Below, piece by piece: positions 1 through 6,233 of a stretch of 6,869 nucleotides of DNA; within the stretch, counting starts at the first letter, position 1, and each line of letters begins with the position of its first letter. Below the pieces are notes generated by a model that saw nothing but the letters and a program-made list of their open reading frames with translations, searched no databases and was not told where the DNA came from. Location: positions 1-6,869 of the forward strand of contig JAFGBW010000290.1 of assembly GCA_016932965.1 (NCBI GenBank), in the 5' to 3' direction. A program made the translations under genes and the position numbers. This stretch comes from Candidatus Auribacterota bacterium (GTDB lineage Bacteria; Auribacterota; JAFGBW01).

Positions 1-786
1 ACTCTGGCTTCCACCGGCACCCCCAGTTTTTTCATGCATCCTGCTGAAGCCATGCATGGAGATTTGGGCATGCTCAGAAAGGAGGATGTGGTCATCCTTT
101 TATCTTACAGCGGGGAGACCGAGGAAATCACCCGTCTTCTTCCCATGCTGAAGGTGGTCGGCAGCAAAACGATAGCTATCACTAAAAACCGTTCTTCCAC
201 TCTCGGGAAAAACGCGGACATCGTTTTGGAACTGGGCAGCCTCGAAGAAGCCTGTCCAATGGGTCTGGCGCCCACCACTTCCACGACAGCCATGCTGGCC
301 CTGGGTGATGCCCTGGCCATTGTTCTGCTGAAAATCCGCCATTTTGATGAAAAACAATATGCCTTTTTCCATCCGGGAGGGTCCCTGGGAAAAAAATTAC
401 TGACTGTTAAGGATCTCATGCGGACAGATGAACGTTGTCCTATTCTTTCCGAGGAAAGACCGGTCAAGGAAGTCATGTTAGCTGTTTCATCCGCACGCGC
501 CGGATCGGCCATTATCGTGTCATCTGAAGGAAAACTGGTCGGGGTTTTTACAGACGGAGACCTTCGCCGTCATTTGAACCGTTCTCTCGTGTTCATAGAC
601 GGCCCGGTGTCAGAAGTCATGACTCGAAACCCCAAATATGTGGAAGAATCCGTTTACGCCCTGGAAGCAGTAGGGATCATGAAAGAATTCATGATCGGAG
701 AATTGCCGGTGGTGGATCAGGACAAAATACCCTTGGGGTTACTGGACCTGAAAGATCTCGTCAATATCGGACTTTTGGATCTGTAA
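1..786 (+). CDS. kdsD: Arabinose-5-phosphate isomerase (KdsD/KpsF/GutQ family), 5'-partial
   Basis: This cytoplasmic enzyme interconverts ribulose 5-phosphate and arabinose 5-phosphate, the first committed step towards Kdo, the inner-core sugar of LPS. The reading frame is open from base 1, so the gene starts outside the window. The 261 visible residues begin TLASTGTPSFFMHPAEAMHG, a block typical of the family's SIS sugar-isomerase domain. The phosphate-binding SYSGET (about residues 35-40), the EACPMGLAPTTSTTAMLALG block and the HPGGSLGKKLL motif follow. Two CBS domains complete it: the first runs from VKDLMR to VFTDGDLRRHL, the second from VSEVMTRNP to LDLKDLVNIGLL. Family members are about 320-330 residues, so roughly 65 N-terminal residues are missing. 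The C-terminus is normal and ends in TAA. No kdsC or lpt genes follow, unlike many LPS clusters; the next gene is 287 bases away and unrelated. A KpsF or GutQ paralogue cannot be excluded from sequence alone. Confidence 0.95.
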   Translation, partial: TLASTGTPSFFMHPAEAMHGDLGMLRKEDVVILLSYSGETEEITRLLPMLKVVGSKTIAITKNRSSTLGKNADIVLELGSLEEACPMGLAPTTSTTAMLALGDALAIVLLKIRHFDEKQYAFFHPGGSLGKKLLTVKDLMRTDERCPILSEERPVKEVMLAVSSARAGSAIIVSSEGKLVGVFTDGDLRRHLNRSLVFIDGPVSEVMTRNPKYVEESVYALEAVGIMKEFMIGELPVVDQDKIPLGLLDLKDLVNIGLLDL

Positions 787-877
787 TCAGTTGCCTTTGC
801 CAACGGTTTACGCCCGAAATGGTTATCTGATCATAGTCTCATATTATGAAGCCACTGAACCTGGCATATATATTTTT

Positions 878-908
878 TCACCACGAAGGACACGAAGAGC
901 ACAGAAGG
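878..908. repeat. Solo CACGAA-type repeat, 9-nt period
   Basis: The stretch reads as three successive 9-nt units, CACGAAGGA, CACGAAGAG and CACAGAAGG, preceded by TTCAC. The same kind of 9-nt-period sequence flanks the broken GxxExxY gene at 5880-5907 and, inverted, at 6234-6261. Here no GxxExxY gene is nearby, so this is a solitary copy. A run of nine G (907-915) follows directly. I recall repeats of this type as common near GxxExxY genes in environmental bacteria, but I cannot search for that here. The rest of the 787-1073 gap shows no convincing gene. Confidence 0.55.
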
Positions 909-1004
909 GGGGGGGAACTGCTCGCATGCGCTCGCAAAAAAATAACTACTCCCGCAATTCGCATCATTCTCGGTTTACATAACCTCCGATAGATTTTATC
1001 ATGG

Positions 1005-1050
1005 GCAGAAAATGATTCCCTTTAGACAAAAAAACCTTACTATTTTCTGC
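1005..1050. promoter_or_regulatory. 9-bp inverted repeat in leader of the YdjM-type gene
   Basis: GCAGAAAAT at 1005-1013 is perfectly complementary to ATTTTCTGC at 1042-1050, with 28 bases between. The repeat ends 11 bases before the Shine-Dalgarno site of the gene at 1074. It could be an RNA hairpin in the 5' leader or a repressor site; the sequence does not decide. No clear -35/-10 pair was found next to it. Confidence 0.35.
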
Positions 1051-1060
1051 AATGAAGAGA

Positions 1061-1067
1061 GAGGAGG
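1061..1067 (+). promoter_or_regulatory. Strong ribosome binding site of the YdjM-type gene
   Basis: GAGGAGG lies 6 bases before the ATG at 1074. It is the best Shine-Dalgarno match in the window and fixes the start. Because the downstream ETF gene overlaps this gene by ATGA, it probably also feeds translation of the ETF fusion through coupling. Confidence 0.75.
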
Positions 1068-1073
1068 ATAGAC

Positions 1074-1631
1074 ATGCCTCTTCCTGTAGCGCATACTCTG
1101 GCCGGATTGGCTGTCGCCCAGGTACAGCCCATGCGTTTCTTTGATAAAAAATGGCAGGATGTTCTTTTTTTAATCATTATATCGAACTCAGCGGACCTTG
1201 ATTTCCTGCCCGGGTTTTTGATAGGGAGTCCGAATCTGTATCACCACGGCATTTCACACAGTTTAGGCGCGGCGCTTCTCGTGGGAATGATTGCAGCCTG
1301 GTTTTTCAGAAAAAAAGGGGGGTACTGGAAATACGCCCTGGTGATTTTCTTATGTTATTACTTCCATGTTTTTCTGGATTTTCTGACTGAAGACAGGCGC
1401 ACTCCTTATGGTGTGCTGTTATTCTGGCCGTTCAACCAGGAATATTTTATTTCCCCTTTTCTAATATTTAAAAAGGTCAATCGTTCGGAAAATTCACTCA
1501 CTTTTTTTCAAAGCCTTTTTAACAGACATAATTTCAGCGCTGCCTGGCGTGAATTCTGGATCATGGGACTCTTGATCGGATTTATTAAGCTGTTGAGTTT
1601 CGGAAAAAAACAGAAAAAGGCCCATCCATGA
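1074..1631 (+). CDS. YdjM-type membrane-bound metal-dependent hydrolase
   Basis: The 185-residue protein matches the YdjM family (PF04307), predicted membrane-bound metal-dependent hydrolases of unknown substrate. Candidate metal ligands are in the expected order: H7 in MPLPVAHTLAG, D41 and D43 in NSADLDFLPG, H57-H58 and H62 in YHHGISHSLG, then H98 and D102 in YFHVFLDFLTE. Hydrophobic segments near 29-50, 64-78, 86-104 and 160-175 fit several membrane spans. WPF near 118-120 is also typical. Length is normal for the family. The start is supported by the GAGGAGG site 6 bases upstream. The stop codon overlaps the ETF start in ATGA, so the two genes are probably cotranscribed and translationally coupled. 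E. coli YdjM is SOS-regulated, but I see no LexA-type box here. Family membership is secure; the reaction is unknown. Confidence 0.88.
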   Translation: MPLPVAHTLAGLAVAQVQPMRFFDKKWQDVLFLIIISNSADLDFLPGFLIGSPNLYHHGISHSLGAALLVGMIAAWFFRKKGGYWKYALVIFLCYYFHVFLDFLTEDRRTPYGVLLFWPFNQEYFISPFLIFKKVNRSENSLTFFQSLFNRHNFSAAWREFWIMGLLIGFIKLLSFGKKQKKAHP

Positions 1632-3532
1632 ACGGTCTCCATATCGTTGTCTGCATCAAACAGGTGCCTGATACCACCCAAGTCAGGATTGACCCGATAA
1701 AACACACCCTTATCCGCGAAGGTGTGCCTTCCATCATCAACCCCTATGATGTTCACGCCATCGAGGAAGGTTTGAGGCTGAAGGAAAAATATCAAGGCAG
1801 GGTGACGGTCATCAGCATGGGGCCTCCTCAGACCGAAGAAGCTCTGAGAAAAGCCTTGTCCCTTGGCGCGGATTCCGTATATCTCGTATGTGATCACATC
1901 TTTGCCGGCGCGGACACCAACTCGACAAGTCTGACTCTTTCCGGAGCCGTCAAATATCTGTCCAAAACAGATCCAGTGGATTTGATCCTGTGCGGCAAGC
2001 AGAGCATAGACGGCGATACAGCCCAGGTCGGTCCTGGAATCGCTTCCAGACTGAAATTCAATCCTTTGACTTACGTGGACCAGATACTAAACATGGATCT
2101 CTCCGCCGGCACCATCACTGTCCGCAGAAAACTCGAAGGCGCCTATGAAAAAGTCACCTCCCCCCTGCCGGCTCTTGTCACGGTGTTAAAAGAAATCAAC
2201 GAACCCCGTTACGCGACTCTGCCCGGCCTCATCCGGTCGCTCAGGGCAGACATACCTGTCCTCACCAATCATGATCTGGGTTTGAACCCCGAACAGCTCG
2301 GTTTCAAAGGTTCGCCGTCGAAAGTCAAACATATTTTCACTCCGCCTCTCCGTTCCGGCGGTAATAAAATCGCCGCTGATAATCCCTCTCACGGCGCTGA
2401 AGTTATTTTTAACTACATGCTGGAAGCAGGCCTTTTGAACACCAAGGAAGATCATTCCAGGAAAAAAACAAAACCCTCATCCCCGGACAAATCCGATGAT
2501 GTCATTTTTGAAGGGGACAATACCGTTGTCATCCAGCCTGGAGGAGTATGGATCTTTCTCGAGCACCATGACAATGAAATCGCCCGGGTATCACAGGAAT
2601 TACTGGGGATTGGAAAAATCCTTGCCCGTGATTCAAGATCTTTACTTGGCGCCATTGTCTGCGGGCACCAGATGGACAGTCTTGTTCCAAGTGCTTTTGG
2701 TTTTGGCGCGGACCATGTTTTTGTGGTGGACGACCCGGTGCTTTCATCCTACCGGACATTACCATACACTCAAGCGGTGACAAATCTGGTGGTAAAATAC
2801 AAACCGGACATTCTTCTTATGGGCGCAACCACGCAGGGCAGGGACCTGGCAGGTTCTGTTGCGGCGGAGCTTTCAACCGGACTGACTGCTGACTGCACAG
2901 GCCTTAAGATCAACACCAGGGGACTGTTGGAACAGACCCGGCCTGCTTTCGGGGGCAATCTCATGGCGACCATATTAACCGAGCATCACCGTCCGCAAAT
3001 GGCCACGGTCCGGCCCAGGGTCATTCCTTTACCTGCATACCATCCGAAAAAAAACGGCCGGATCATCTTTGAGAAGATTGATCTTAAGGAAAAAAATATT
3101 CCGGTGAAAATCATCGAACACATGAAAATCAGTTTATCTGAAACGAATGATATCTCCTGTGCGGACATCATTATTTCCGGCGGACGGGGCATGGGTTCAG
3201 GGCAGAATTTTTCCATGTTAAAGGATTTGGCCGCCATTTTAGACGGAGTGGTTGGCGCCACCCGCGCGGCAGTGGACTCCCGCTGGCTGAGTTATGACCA
3301 CCAGATTGGCCAGACAGGTAAAACCGTCCGGCCAACTCTGTACATCGCCTGCGGCATCTCCGGCGCTGTCCAGCACAGAGTCGGCATGCAGACCAGTGAC
3401 CATATCATCGCCGTCAATACCGATCCCGATGCCCCTGTCTTCAGCATCGCCAGCCTTGGTATCATCGGCAGCGCTATTGAAATCATCCCCGCCCTGAATC
3501 AGTTATTGCAAATGAGGCGTGCGGGGAAATAA
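1628..3532 (+). CDS. Fused electron transfer flavoprotein, beta-alpha (EtfB-EtfA)
   Basis: This 634-residue protein joins both ETF subunits, normally separate proteins of about 260 and 330 residues. ETF is a soluble FAD carrier taking electrons from acyl-CoA and other dehydrogenases to a membrane oxidoreductase. Residues 1-270 are EtfB, with the N-terminal IVVCIKQVPDTTQVRID and the nucleotide-binding block CGKQSIDGDTAQVGPGIASR near 122-141. A polar linker rich in K, S, P and D spans about 271-300. EtfA starts near 305 (GGVWIFLEHHDNEIARVSQE) and ends with the FAD domain: SGGRGMGSG (517-525), GATRAAVDSRW (543-553), GQTGKTVRP (561-569) and the signature LYIACGISGAVQH (571-583). All main cofactor motifs are present, so both halves look functional. 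DGDTAQVGP is of the kind seen in anaerobe ETFs, including bifurcating ones; bifurcation itself cannot be claimed. The ATG overlaps the upstream stop. No acyl-CoA dehydrogenase gene is visible. Confidence 0.95.
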   Translation: MNGLHIVVCIKQVPDTTQVRIDPIKHTLIREGVPSIINPYDVHAIEEGLRLKEKYQGRVTVISMGPPQTEEALRKALSLGADSVYLVCDHIFAGADTNSTSLTLSGAVKYLSKTDPVDLILCGKQSIDGDTAQVGPGIASRLKFNPLTYVDQILNMDLSAGTITVRRKLEGAYEKVTSPLPALVTVLKEINEPRYATLPGLIRSLRADIPVLTNHDLGLNPEQLGFKGSPSKVKHIFTPPLRSGGNKIAADNPSHGAEVIFNYMLEAGLLNTKEDHSRKKTKPSSPDKSDDVIFEGDNTVVIQPGGVWIFLEHHDNEIARVSQELLGIGKILARDSRSLLGAIVCGHQMDSLVPSAFGFGADHVFVVDDPVLSSYRTLPYTQAVTNLVVKYKPDILLMGATTQGRDLAGSVAAELSTGLTADCTGLKINTRGLLEQTRPAFGGNLMATILTEHHRPQMATVRPRVIPLPAYHPKKNGRIIFEKIDLKEKNIPVKIIEHMKISLSETNDISCADIIISGGRGMGSGQNFSMLKDLAAILDGVVGATRAAVDSRWLSYDHQIGQTGKTVRPTLYIACGISGAVQHRVGMQTSDHIIAVNTDPDAPVFSIASLGIIGSAIEIIPALNQLLQMRRAGK

Positions 3533-3551
3533 AAGGGAAGGAGCAGGGAAT

Positions 3552-3596
3552 TTTGGGAGGAAAACTTCTTTTGCCAAAAGAAGTTTTCCTCCCAAA
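3552..3596. terminator. Perfect 21-bp hairpin after the ETF fusion
   Basis: Bases 3552-3572 and 3576-3596 are exactly complementary over 21 positions, with a GCC loop. The arm begins TTTGGGAGGAAAAC. It starts 19 bases past the ETF stop, where a terminator is expected. No T-run follows the stem directly; only CTTTT appears some bases later, so it may instead act as an RNA-stabilising or bidirectional hairpin. It belongs with the similar hairpins at 3622-3658 and 5760-5795. Confidence 0.6.
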
Positions 3597-3621
3597 CCCG
3601 CCTTTTAAGAAAATCAATCCG

Positions 3622-3658
3622 CCGGGGATGATTTTTTGAAGCAAAAAATCATCCCCGG
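3622..3658. terminator. Perfect 17-bp hairpin, second of a tandem pair
   Basis: Bases 3622-3638 (CCGGGGATGATTTTTTG) pair perfectly with 3642-3658 across an AAG loop. It lies 25 bases after the first hairpin. The preceding AATCCG and the overall design match the palindrome after the DUF4340 gene (5760-5795), although the arm bases differ. A terminator or repeated intergenic hairpin role is inferred. Confidence 0.55.
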
Positions 3659-3779
3659 TAACAATATTCTGCCTCGCTTGTTCAGTGAAATATTCCAGAT
3701 TATGATTCCTGAATTTGCACTTTCTTCTTATCAATCTCTTAAAAAATATTTTTATCGAACAGAAAATCTGACTTTCACA

Positions 3780-3810
3780 TTGACAGTGAATCTCAATTTA
3801 TATGTATTAT
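3780..3810 (+). promoter_or_regulatory. Sigma70-like promoter for the DUF4340 gene
   Basis: A perfect -35 box TTGACA (3780-3785) is followed by an AT-rich -10 region. TATTAT (3805-3810) is the best hexamer at 19-bp spacing; TGTATT (3803-3808) gives 17 bp. An A/T tract (3738-3755) upstream could serve as an UP element. The expected start site is near 3817. The transcript would run through the foldback element into the gene at 4057. Between the hairpins and this promoter (3659-3779) I see only AT-rich sequence and no gene. Confidence 0.6.
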
Positions 3811-3850
3811 TTGAAATAGAAAACTTGCATATCTTTCATCTTAAAGGAGC

Positions 3851-4042
3851 GGACTTAACCCGCTTTTCTCACCGGGTTTCGTGATGAGACCGCGAAAAGC
3901 CAGATGAATTCGAGGATAGGAGATAAAAAAACGGATGATGGCATATTGCAATATGTCGAAGTCGTTTTTTAACTCCAGCGCAGAAGACATCGGATTTTCA
4001 CGGTCGTAATAGAAACTACGGTGAGAAAAACGGGTTAGGCCC
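3851..4042. mobile_element. MITE-like foldback element with 24-nt terminal inverted repeats
   Basis: The ends 3851-3874 and 4019-4042 are inverted copies agreeing at 21 of 24 positions; the core reads TAACCCG then a T-rich stretch, then CTCACCG. The inside folds on itself as well. Bases 3888-3906 (GACCGCGAAAAGCCAGATG) pair imperfectly with 3988-4005, AAAAAACG (3926-3933) pairs with CGTTTTTT (3963-3970), and the centre is the palindrome CATATTGCAATATG (3942-3955). The whole 192 bp is therefore one long imperfect palindrome with concentric arms. The flanks 3843-3850 (AAAGGAGC) and 4043-4050 (AAAGGGAA) share five leading bases, a possible decayed target duplication. There is no transposase, so a full-length parent elsewhere would have to move it. 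I cannot assign the IS family. Confidence 0.75.
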
Positions 4043-4049
4043 AAAGGGA
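4043..4049 (+). promoter_or_regulatory. Ribosome binding site of the DUF4340 gene
   Basis: AAAGGGA lies 7 bases before the ATG at 4057 and directly abuts the foldback element. A close copy, AAAGGAG, abuts the element's other end at 3843-3849. The pair suggests the insertion duplicated the original Shine-Dalgarno site and left the gene a usable one. Confidence 0.6.
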
Positions 4050-4056
4050 AATATTA

Positions 4057-5736
4057 ATGCCGAAAAGACTGACCGTTGTTCTCATCCTCTTAGGCCTAGT
4101 CATTCTCTATCTTCTTCTGGTGGAAAGCCGCTTAACAACCACGGATGAACGCATCAAGAATAAAAACACCGCCCTGCAGTTCCCCGAGAATTCGCTTCAA
4201 GAAATATCCTTCAGCGGCATCACCCTTGAAAAATACGGGGACCTGTTCCGTCTGAAAAAACCCTTTTCCCATCCGGCTTCAAACAAAGCATGCATGCGTT
4301 TGTTCACCCAGTTTGAAAAAGTGATCCGCGTGAATGTTTTCCCCAACTGGCGTGAAAATGACCGGACCCTTGCCGATTTTGGACTGGACTCCCCGGCATG
4401 GACAGTCACTTTAAAGTCCAAAAATCAAGCTAACGTGATCAAGATCGGCAAGAAAGTGGAAGGCCAGGAGGAATACTATGCTCAGCTGGATGCGGAGCCG
4501 TCTGTTTTTACAGTTAAAGAATCACTGGTTAATGAACTGAGTAAGAATCCTGCCGCCTATGCTGATACGGAGCCGTTCGATTTTTTGAAGGAACAGCCGT
4601 CTGAAGTCAAATGGTTCATGCCCGGCCGCGGAACATTTTTACGCCATATGCACGGCTTGTACGTGGTGGGGGACCACCAGGGACGGATATGGCAGGCGCT
4701 GAAGAAACGGAGCGAAGCATTCATCACCCTTTTAACCCGTCTGGACCTCTCTGAGCTTCATCTGACGCCCATTTCCGATGAAGAATCCGGCGTGGCTAGC
4801 CCCTGGTGTTATGTCTATGCGAGAGGGCCTAACCAAAAAAGCAAATCACTGCTCATCGGATCAGAACACAACGGAAAACGCTGGGCCAAACTCGAAAAAG
4901 ACGGCATGGGATTCGAACTGGACTCAAACCTGTTAGAAGTATTCAATCTTGATTTCGAGCAGTTGGCCGCAGGAAATCTCCTGGAAGGGGAAATCATGAC
5001 CCTTGAAAAGGCGGTGTTTCACTTTTCATCATCAGATACCTCGCTCGTATTAAAAGGGCGTAAAAACGAATGGACCATGGAGCATCCCTATGCCTGGCTT
5101 TTTTCATCCCGAAGAATATTGAATCTGGTTCTTAGGTTCGCAGTCAGGGAAGTGCTTTCCTTTGAAAACAGGACCCTCTCCAATCCGTTCCTGACCGTCA
5201 CCTTCCACTACGAAGACGATCCCGATAAATCCGAAAAGGTGGAGCTCTTCACGGACAAAAATCAGCCTGATTTATGTTTCGCGCAGAGAAACGGGTCTTC
5301 CACAGCCGGAGCCATGAAGGCCGTTTCAGAAGACGAATTTCCTGAGGATCCCTTTTATTTCATGATGGAAAAACCTTTTTCCGCTGTCATGGATAAAACA
5401 ACGAGAATCGAGATTCAAAAACAGGAAAAATCCAGTATTCTTCAGCAGAATGAAAGGGGAGTCTGGAATTTCGAAAAAAATGAGCTGCCTGTGAACACAG
5501 AACCGGCTCAATTCATAGAAGCGCTGAAAAACAGTACCTGCCGCACAGCCATGTCCAGAAAAGAAGGCGTGGATTTCGGGTTTACCGATCCTTCCTATGT
5601 CGTGAAATTCTATGATGATGAAGGGAAATCGTTTTTCATGGTCAGGGTCGGGTCCTATTCCACCTCCAAGGAAACCTATCTGGAAGGCGATGACGCCGTG
5701 TTCATGTTCATGAGGGACTTCCCTCAGATGGAATGA
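4057..5736 (+). CDS. Membrane-anchored DUF4340 protein
   Basis: The 559-residue product has one N-terminal hydrophobic helix (about 5-22, LTVVLILLGLVILYLLLV) after a KR pair, with no evident lipobox, so it is probably anchored in the inner membrane with the bulk in the periplasm. The rest matches DUF4340 (PF14238). Its characteristic unit, FGLxxP followed by beta strands and a short glycine-containing turn, appears at 108-165 (FGLDSPAWTVTLKS ... IKIGKKVEGQEEYYAQLD). It recurs at 507-550 (FGFTDPSYVVKFYDDEG ... RVGSYSTSKETYLEGD). A related stretch near 251-290 (YVYARG ... LLIGSEHNGKRWAKLE) suggests a third, diverged copy. DUF4340 proteins are usually encoded beside Gld-type ABC transporter genes; none is visible here and this gene appears monocistronic, with its own promoter (3780) and a following palindrome (5760). 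The molecular function is unknown. Confidence 0.85.
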   Translation: MPKRLTVVLILLGLVILYLLLVESRLTTTDERIKNKNTALQFPENSLQEISFSGITLEKYGDLFRLKKPFSHPASNKACMRLFTQFEKVIRVNVFPNWRENDRTLADFGLDSPAWTVTLKSKNQANVIKIGKKVEGQEEYYAQLDAEPSVFTVKESLVNELSKNPAAYADTEPFDFLKEQPSEVKWFMPGRGTFLRHMHGLYVVGDHQGRIWQALKKRSEAFITLLTRLDLSELHLTPISDEESGVASPWCYVYARGPNQKSKSLLIGSEHNGKRWAKLEKDGMGFELDSNLLEVFNLDFEQLAAGNLLEGEIMTLEKAVFHFSSSDTSLVLKGRKNEWTMEHPYAWLFSSRRILNLVLRFAVREVLSFENRTLSNPFLTVTFHYEDDPDKSEKVELFTDKNQPDLCFAQRNGSSTAGAMKAVSEDEFPEDPFYFMMEKPFSAVMDKTTRIEIQKQEKSSILQQNERGVWNFEKNELPVNTEPAQFIEALKNSTCRTAMSRKEGVDFGFTDPSYVVKFYDDEGKSFFMVRVGSYSTSKETYLEGDDAVFMFMRDFPQME

Positions 5737-5759
5737 ATATTTAAAAAAGGATGAAATCC

Positions 5760-5795
5760 GCGGGAAGATCTTTTTTATAAAAAAGATCTTCCCGC
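5760..5795. terminator. 36-bp perfect palindrome after the DUF4340 gene
   Basis: Bases 5760-5777 (GCGGGAAGATCTTTTTTA) are the exact reverse complement of 5778-5795. As RNA, about 17 bp would pair around a small loop. A second inverted pair surrounds it: GATGAAAT (5750-5757) and ATTTCATC (5810-5817). It lies 24 bases after the stop codon, a natural terminator position, though no T-run follows the stem. Confidence 0.6.
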
Positions 5796-5879
5796 ACCCT
5801 TTACAAAAAATTTCATCGGCGGTTACATGGGAACCTGCTGTCATCCTTGAGATAAATATGACAATCAATTTATTAGATA

Positions 5880-5907
5880 CCACGAAAAGCACTAAAAACA
5901 CGAAAAT
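5880..5907 (+). repeat. CACGAA-type repeat, left copy inside the GxxExxY start
   Basis: The 28 bases start CCACGAAAAGCACTAAAAA and follow a 9-nt period. They align without gaps to the reverse complement of 6234-6261 with 21 of 28 identities. Because the period is three codons, the gene simply reads through it near its N-terminus (TTKSTKNTK). Confidence 0.55.
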
Positions 5908-6119
5908 TTTATATAAAGAAGAATCCTATAAAATTACAGGTGCATGTTTTAAAGTATACAAAGATAAAGGTCCGGGATTCCTGGAAGCAGTTTATCAAGA
6001 GTGTTTAAAGATTGAGTTTGAACATCAAAATATACCATTTATTGAGAAACCCAAGCTCGAAATTAAAAAACAGAGAAAAGAAATTAGGTTTATTGATAAA
6101 CTTTGGGCATTATCCAAAG

Positions 6120-6188
6120 TTCGACTCGAAGCCAGGATGGCGTAGAGGGACGACAAAGTCGCCTTTAGGCAAGGACAGGATGTCCGCG
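6120..6188 (+). repeat. GC-rich 69-nt in-frame insert with two hairpins
   Basis: The insert separates HYPK from VQYERIVL in the C-terminal part of the GxxExxY relic, where the family normally runs straight through. It is exactly 69 bases (23 codons, SKPGWRRGTTKSPLGKDRM in the middle). Forty of its 69 bases are G or C, against a strongly AT-rich host gene. It contains two short hairpins: CGAC-AAA-GTCG (6151-6161) and GGACA-GGA-TGTCC (6173-6185). The insert edges are inferred by comparison with remembered family C-termini and could shift by a few bases. It resembles a REP-like or palindromic element inserted in frame. Confidence 0.55.
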
Positions 6189-6233
6189 GTCCAATATGAA
6201 AGAATTGTATTATAATTTTTTACGAAGTGAAAA

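Larger units (their letters stand above)
5858..6215 (+). pseudogene. GxxExxY-family protein, broken by internal deletion and frameshift
   Basis: GxxExxY proteins (PF13366, PDDEXK_3) are small predicted nuclease-fold proteins of about 120-130 residues with unclear function. The N-terminal part is intact: ILYKEESYKITGACFKVYK, then the signature GFLEAVY within GPGFLEAVYQECL, up to KPKLEIKKQRKE near 6085. In this frame the protein then runs into unrelated residues and stops at 6145. The family's C-terminus continues in another frame from about 6084: GLLINFGHYPK, a 23-residue insert, then VQYERIVL to the TAA at 6213-6215. The region that should lie between, with the ADF...K..VELKA catalytic core and the HEAQLLNYL helix, is absent. 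The loss is therefore about 45-50 codons and not a multiple of three. The start codon is followed by the CACGAA-type repeat, read as TTKSTKNTK. The coding sequence is AT-rich relative to its neighbours, which suggests acquisition from elsewhere. It is almost certainly non-functional. Confidence 0.85.

Noticed and set aside
878-908. CRISPR-like array
   Set aside because: The units are 9-nt tandem copies with no spacers and no cas genes nearby.
907-915. G9 run as a phase-variation tract
   Set aside because: It is in no credible gene or promoter spacer, so length changes would have no evident effect.
791-982. 63-codon open frame after kdsD
   Set aside because: It starts at TTG without a ribosome binding site, reads through the CACGAA repeat and G9 run, and has a low-complexity basic product with no family resemblance.
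2540-2550. GGAGGAG followed by ATG at the start of the EtfA half, as a possible separate etfA start
   Set aside because: The ATG is out of frame and gives only a few codons, and the spacing is too short. The main frame runs through with no in-frame start there.
3841-4044. 67-codon minus-strand frame covering the foldback element
   Set aside because: It begins and ends with the element's terminal repeats, has no ribosome binding site, and is explained by the palindrome. Such frames may be annotated repeatedly as hypothetical proteins where the element is multicopy.
5326-5901. 191-codon minus-strand frame antisense to the DUF4340 gene
   Set aside because: It lies mostly opposite a well-supported gene, crosses the 36-bp palindrome and shows no recognisable domain.
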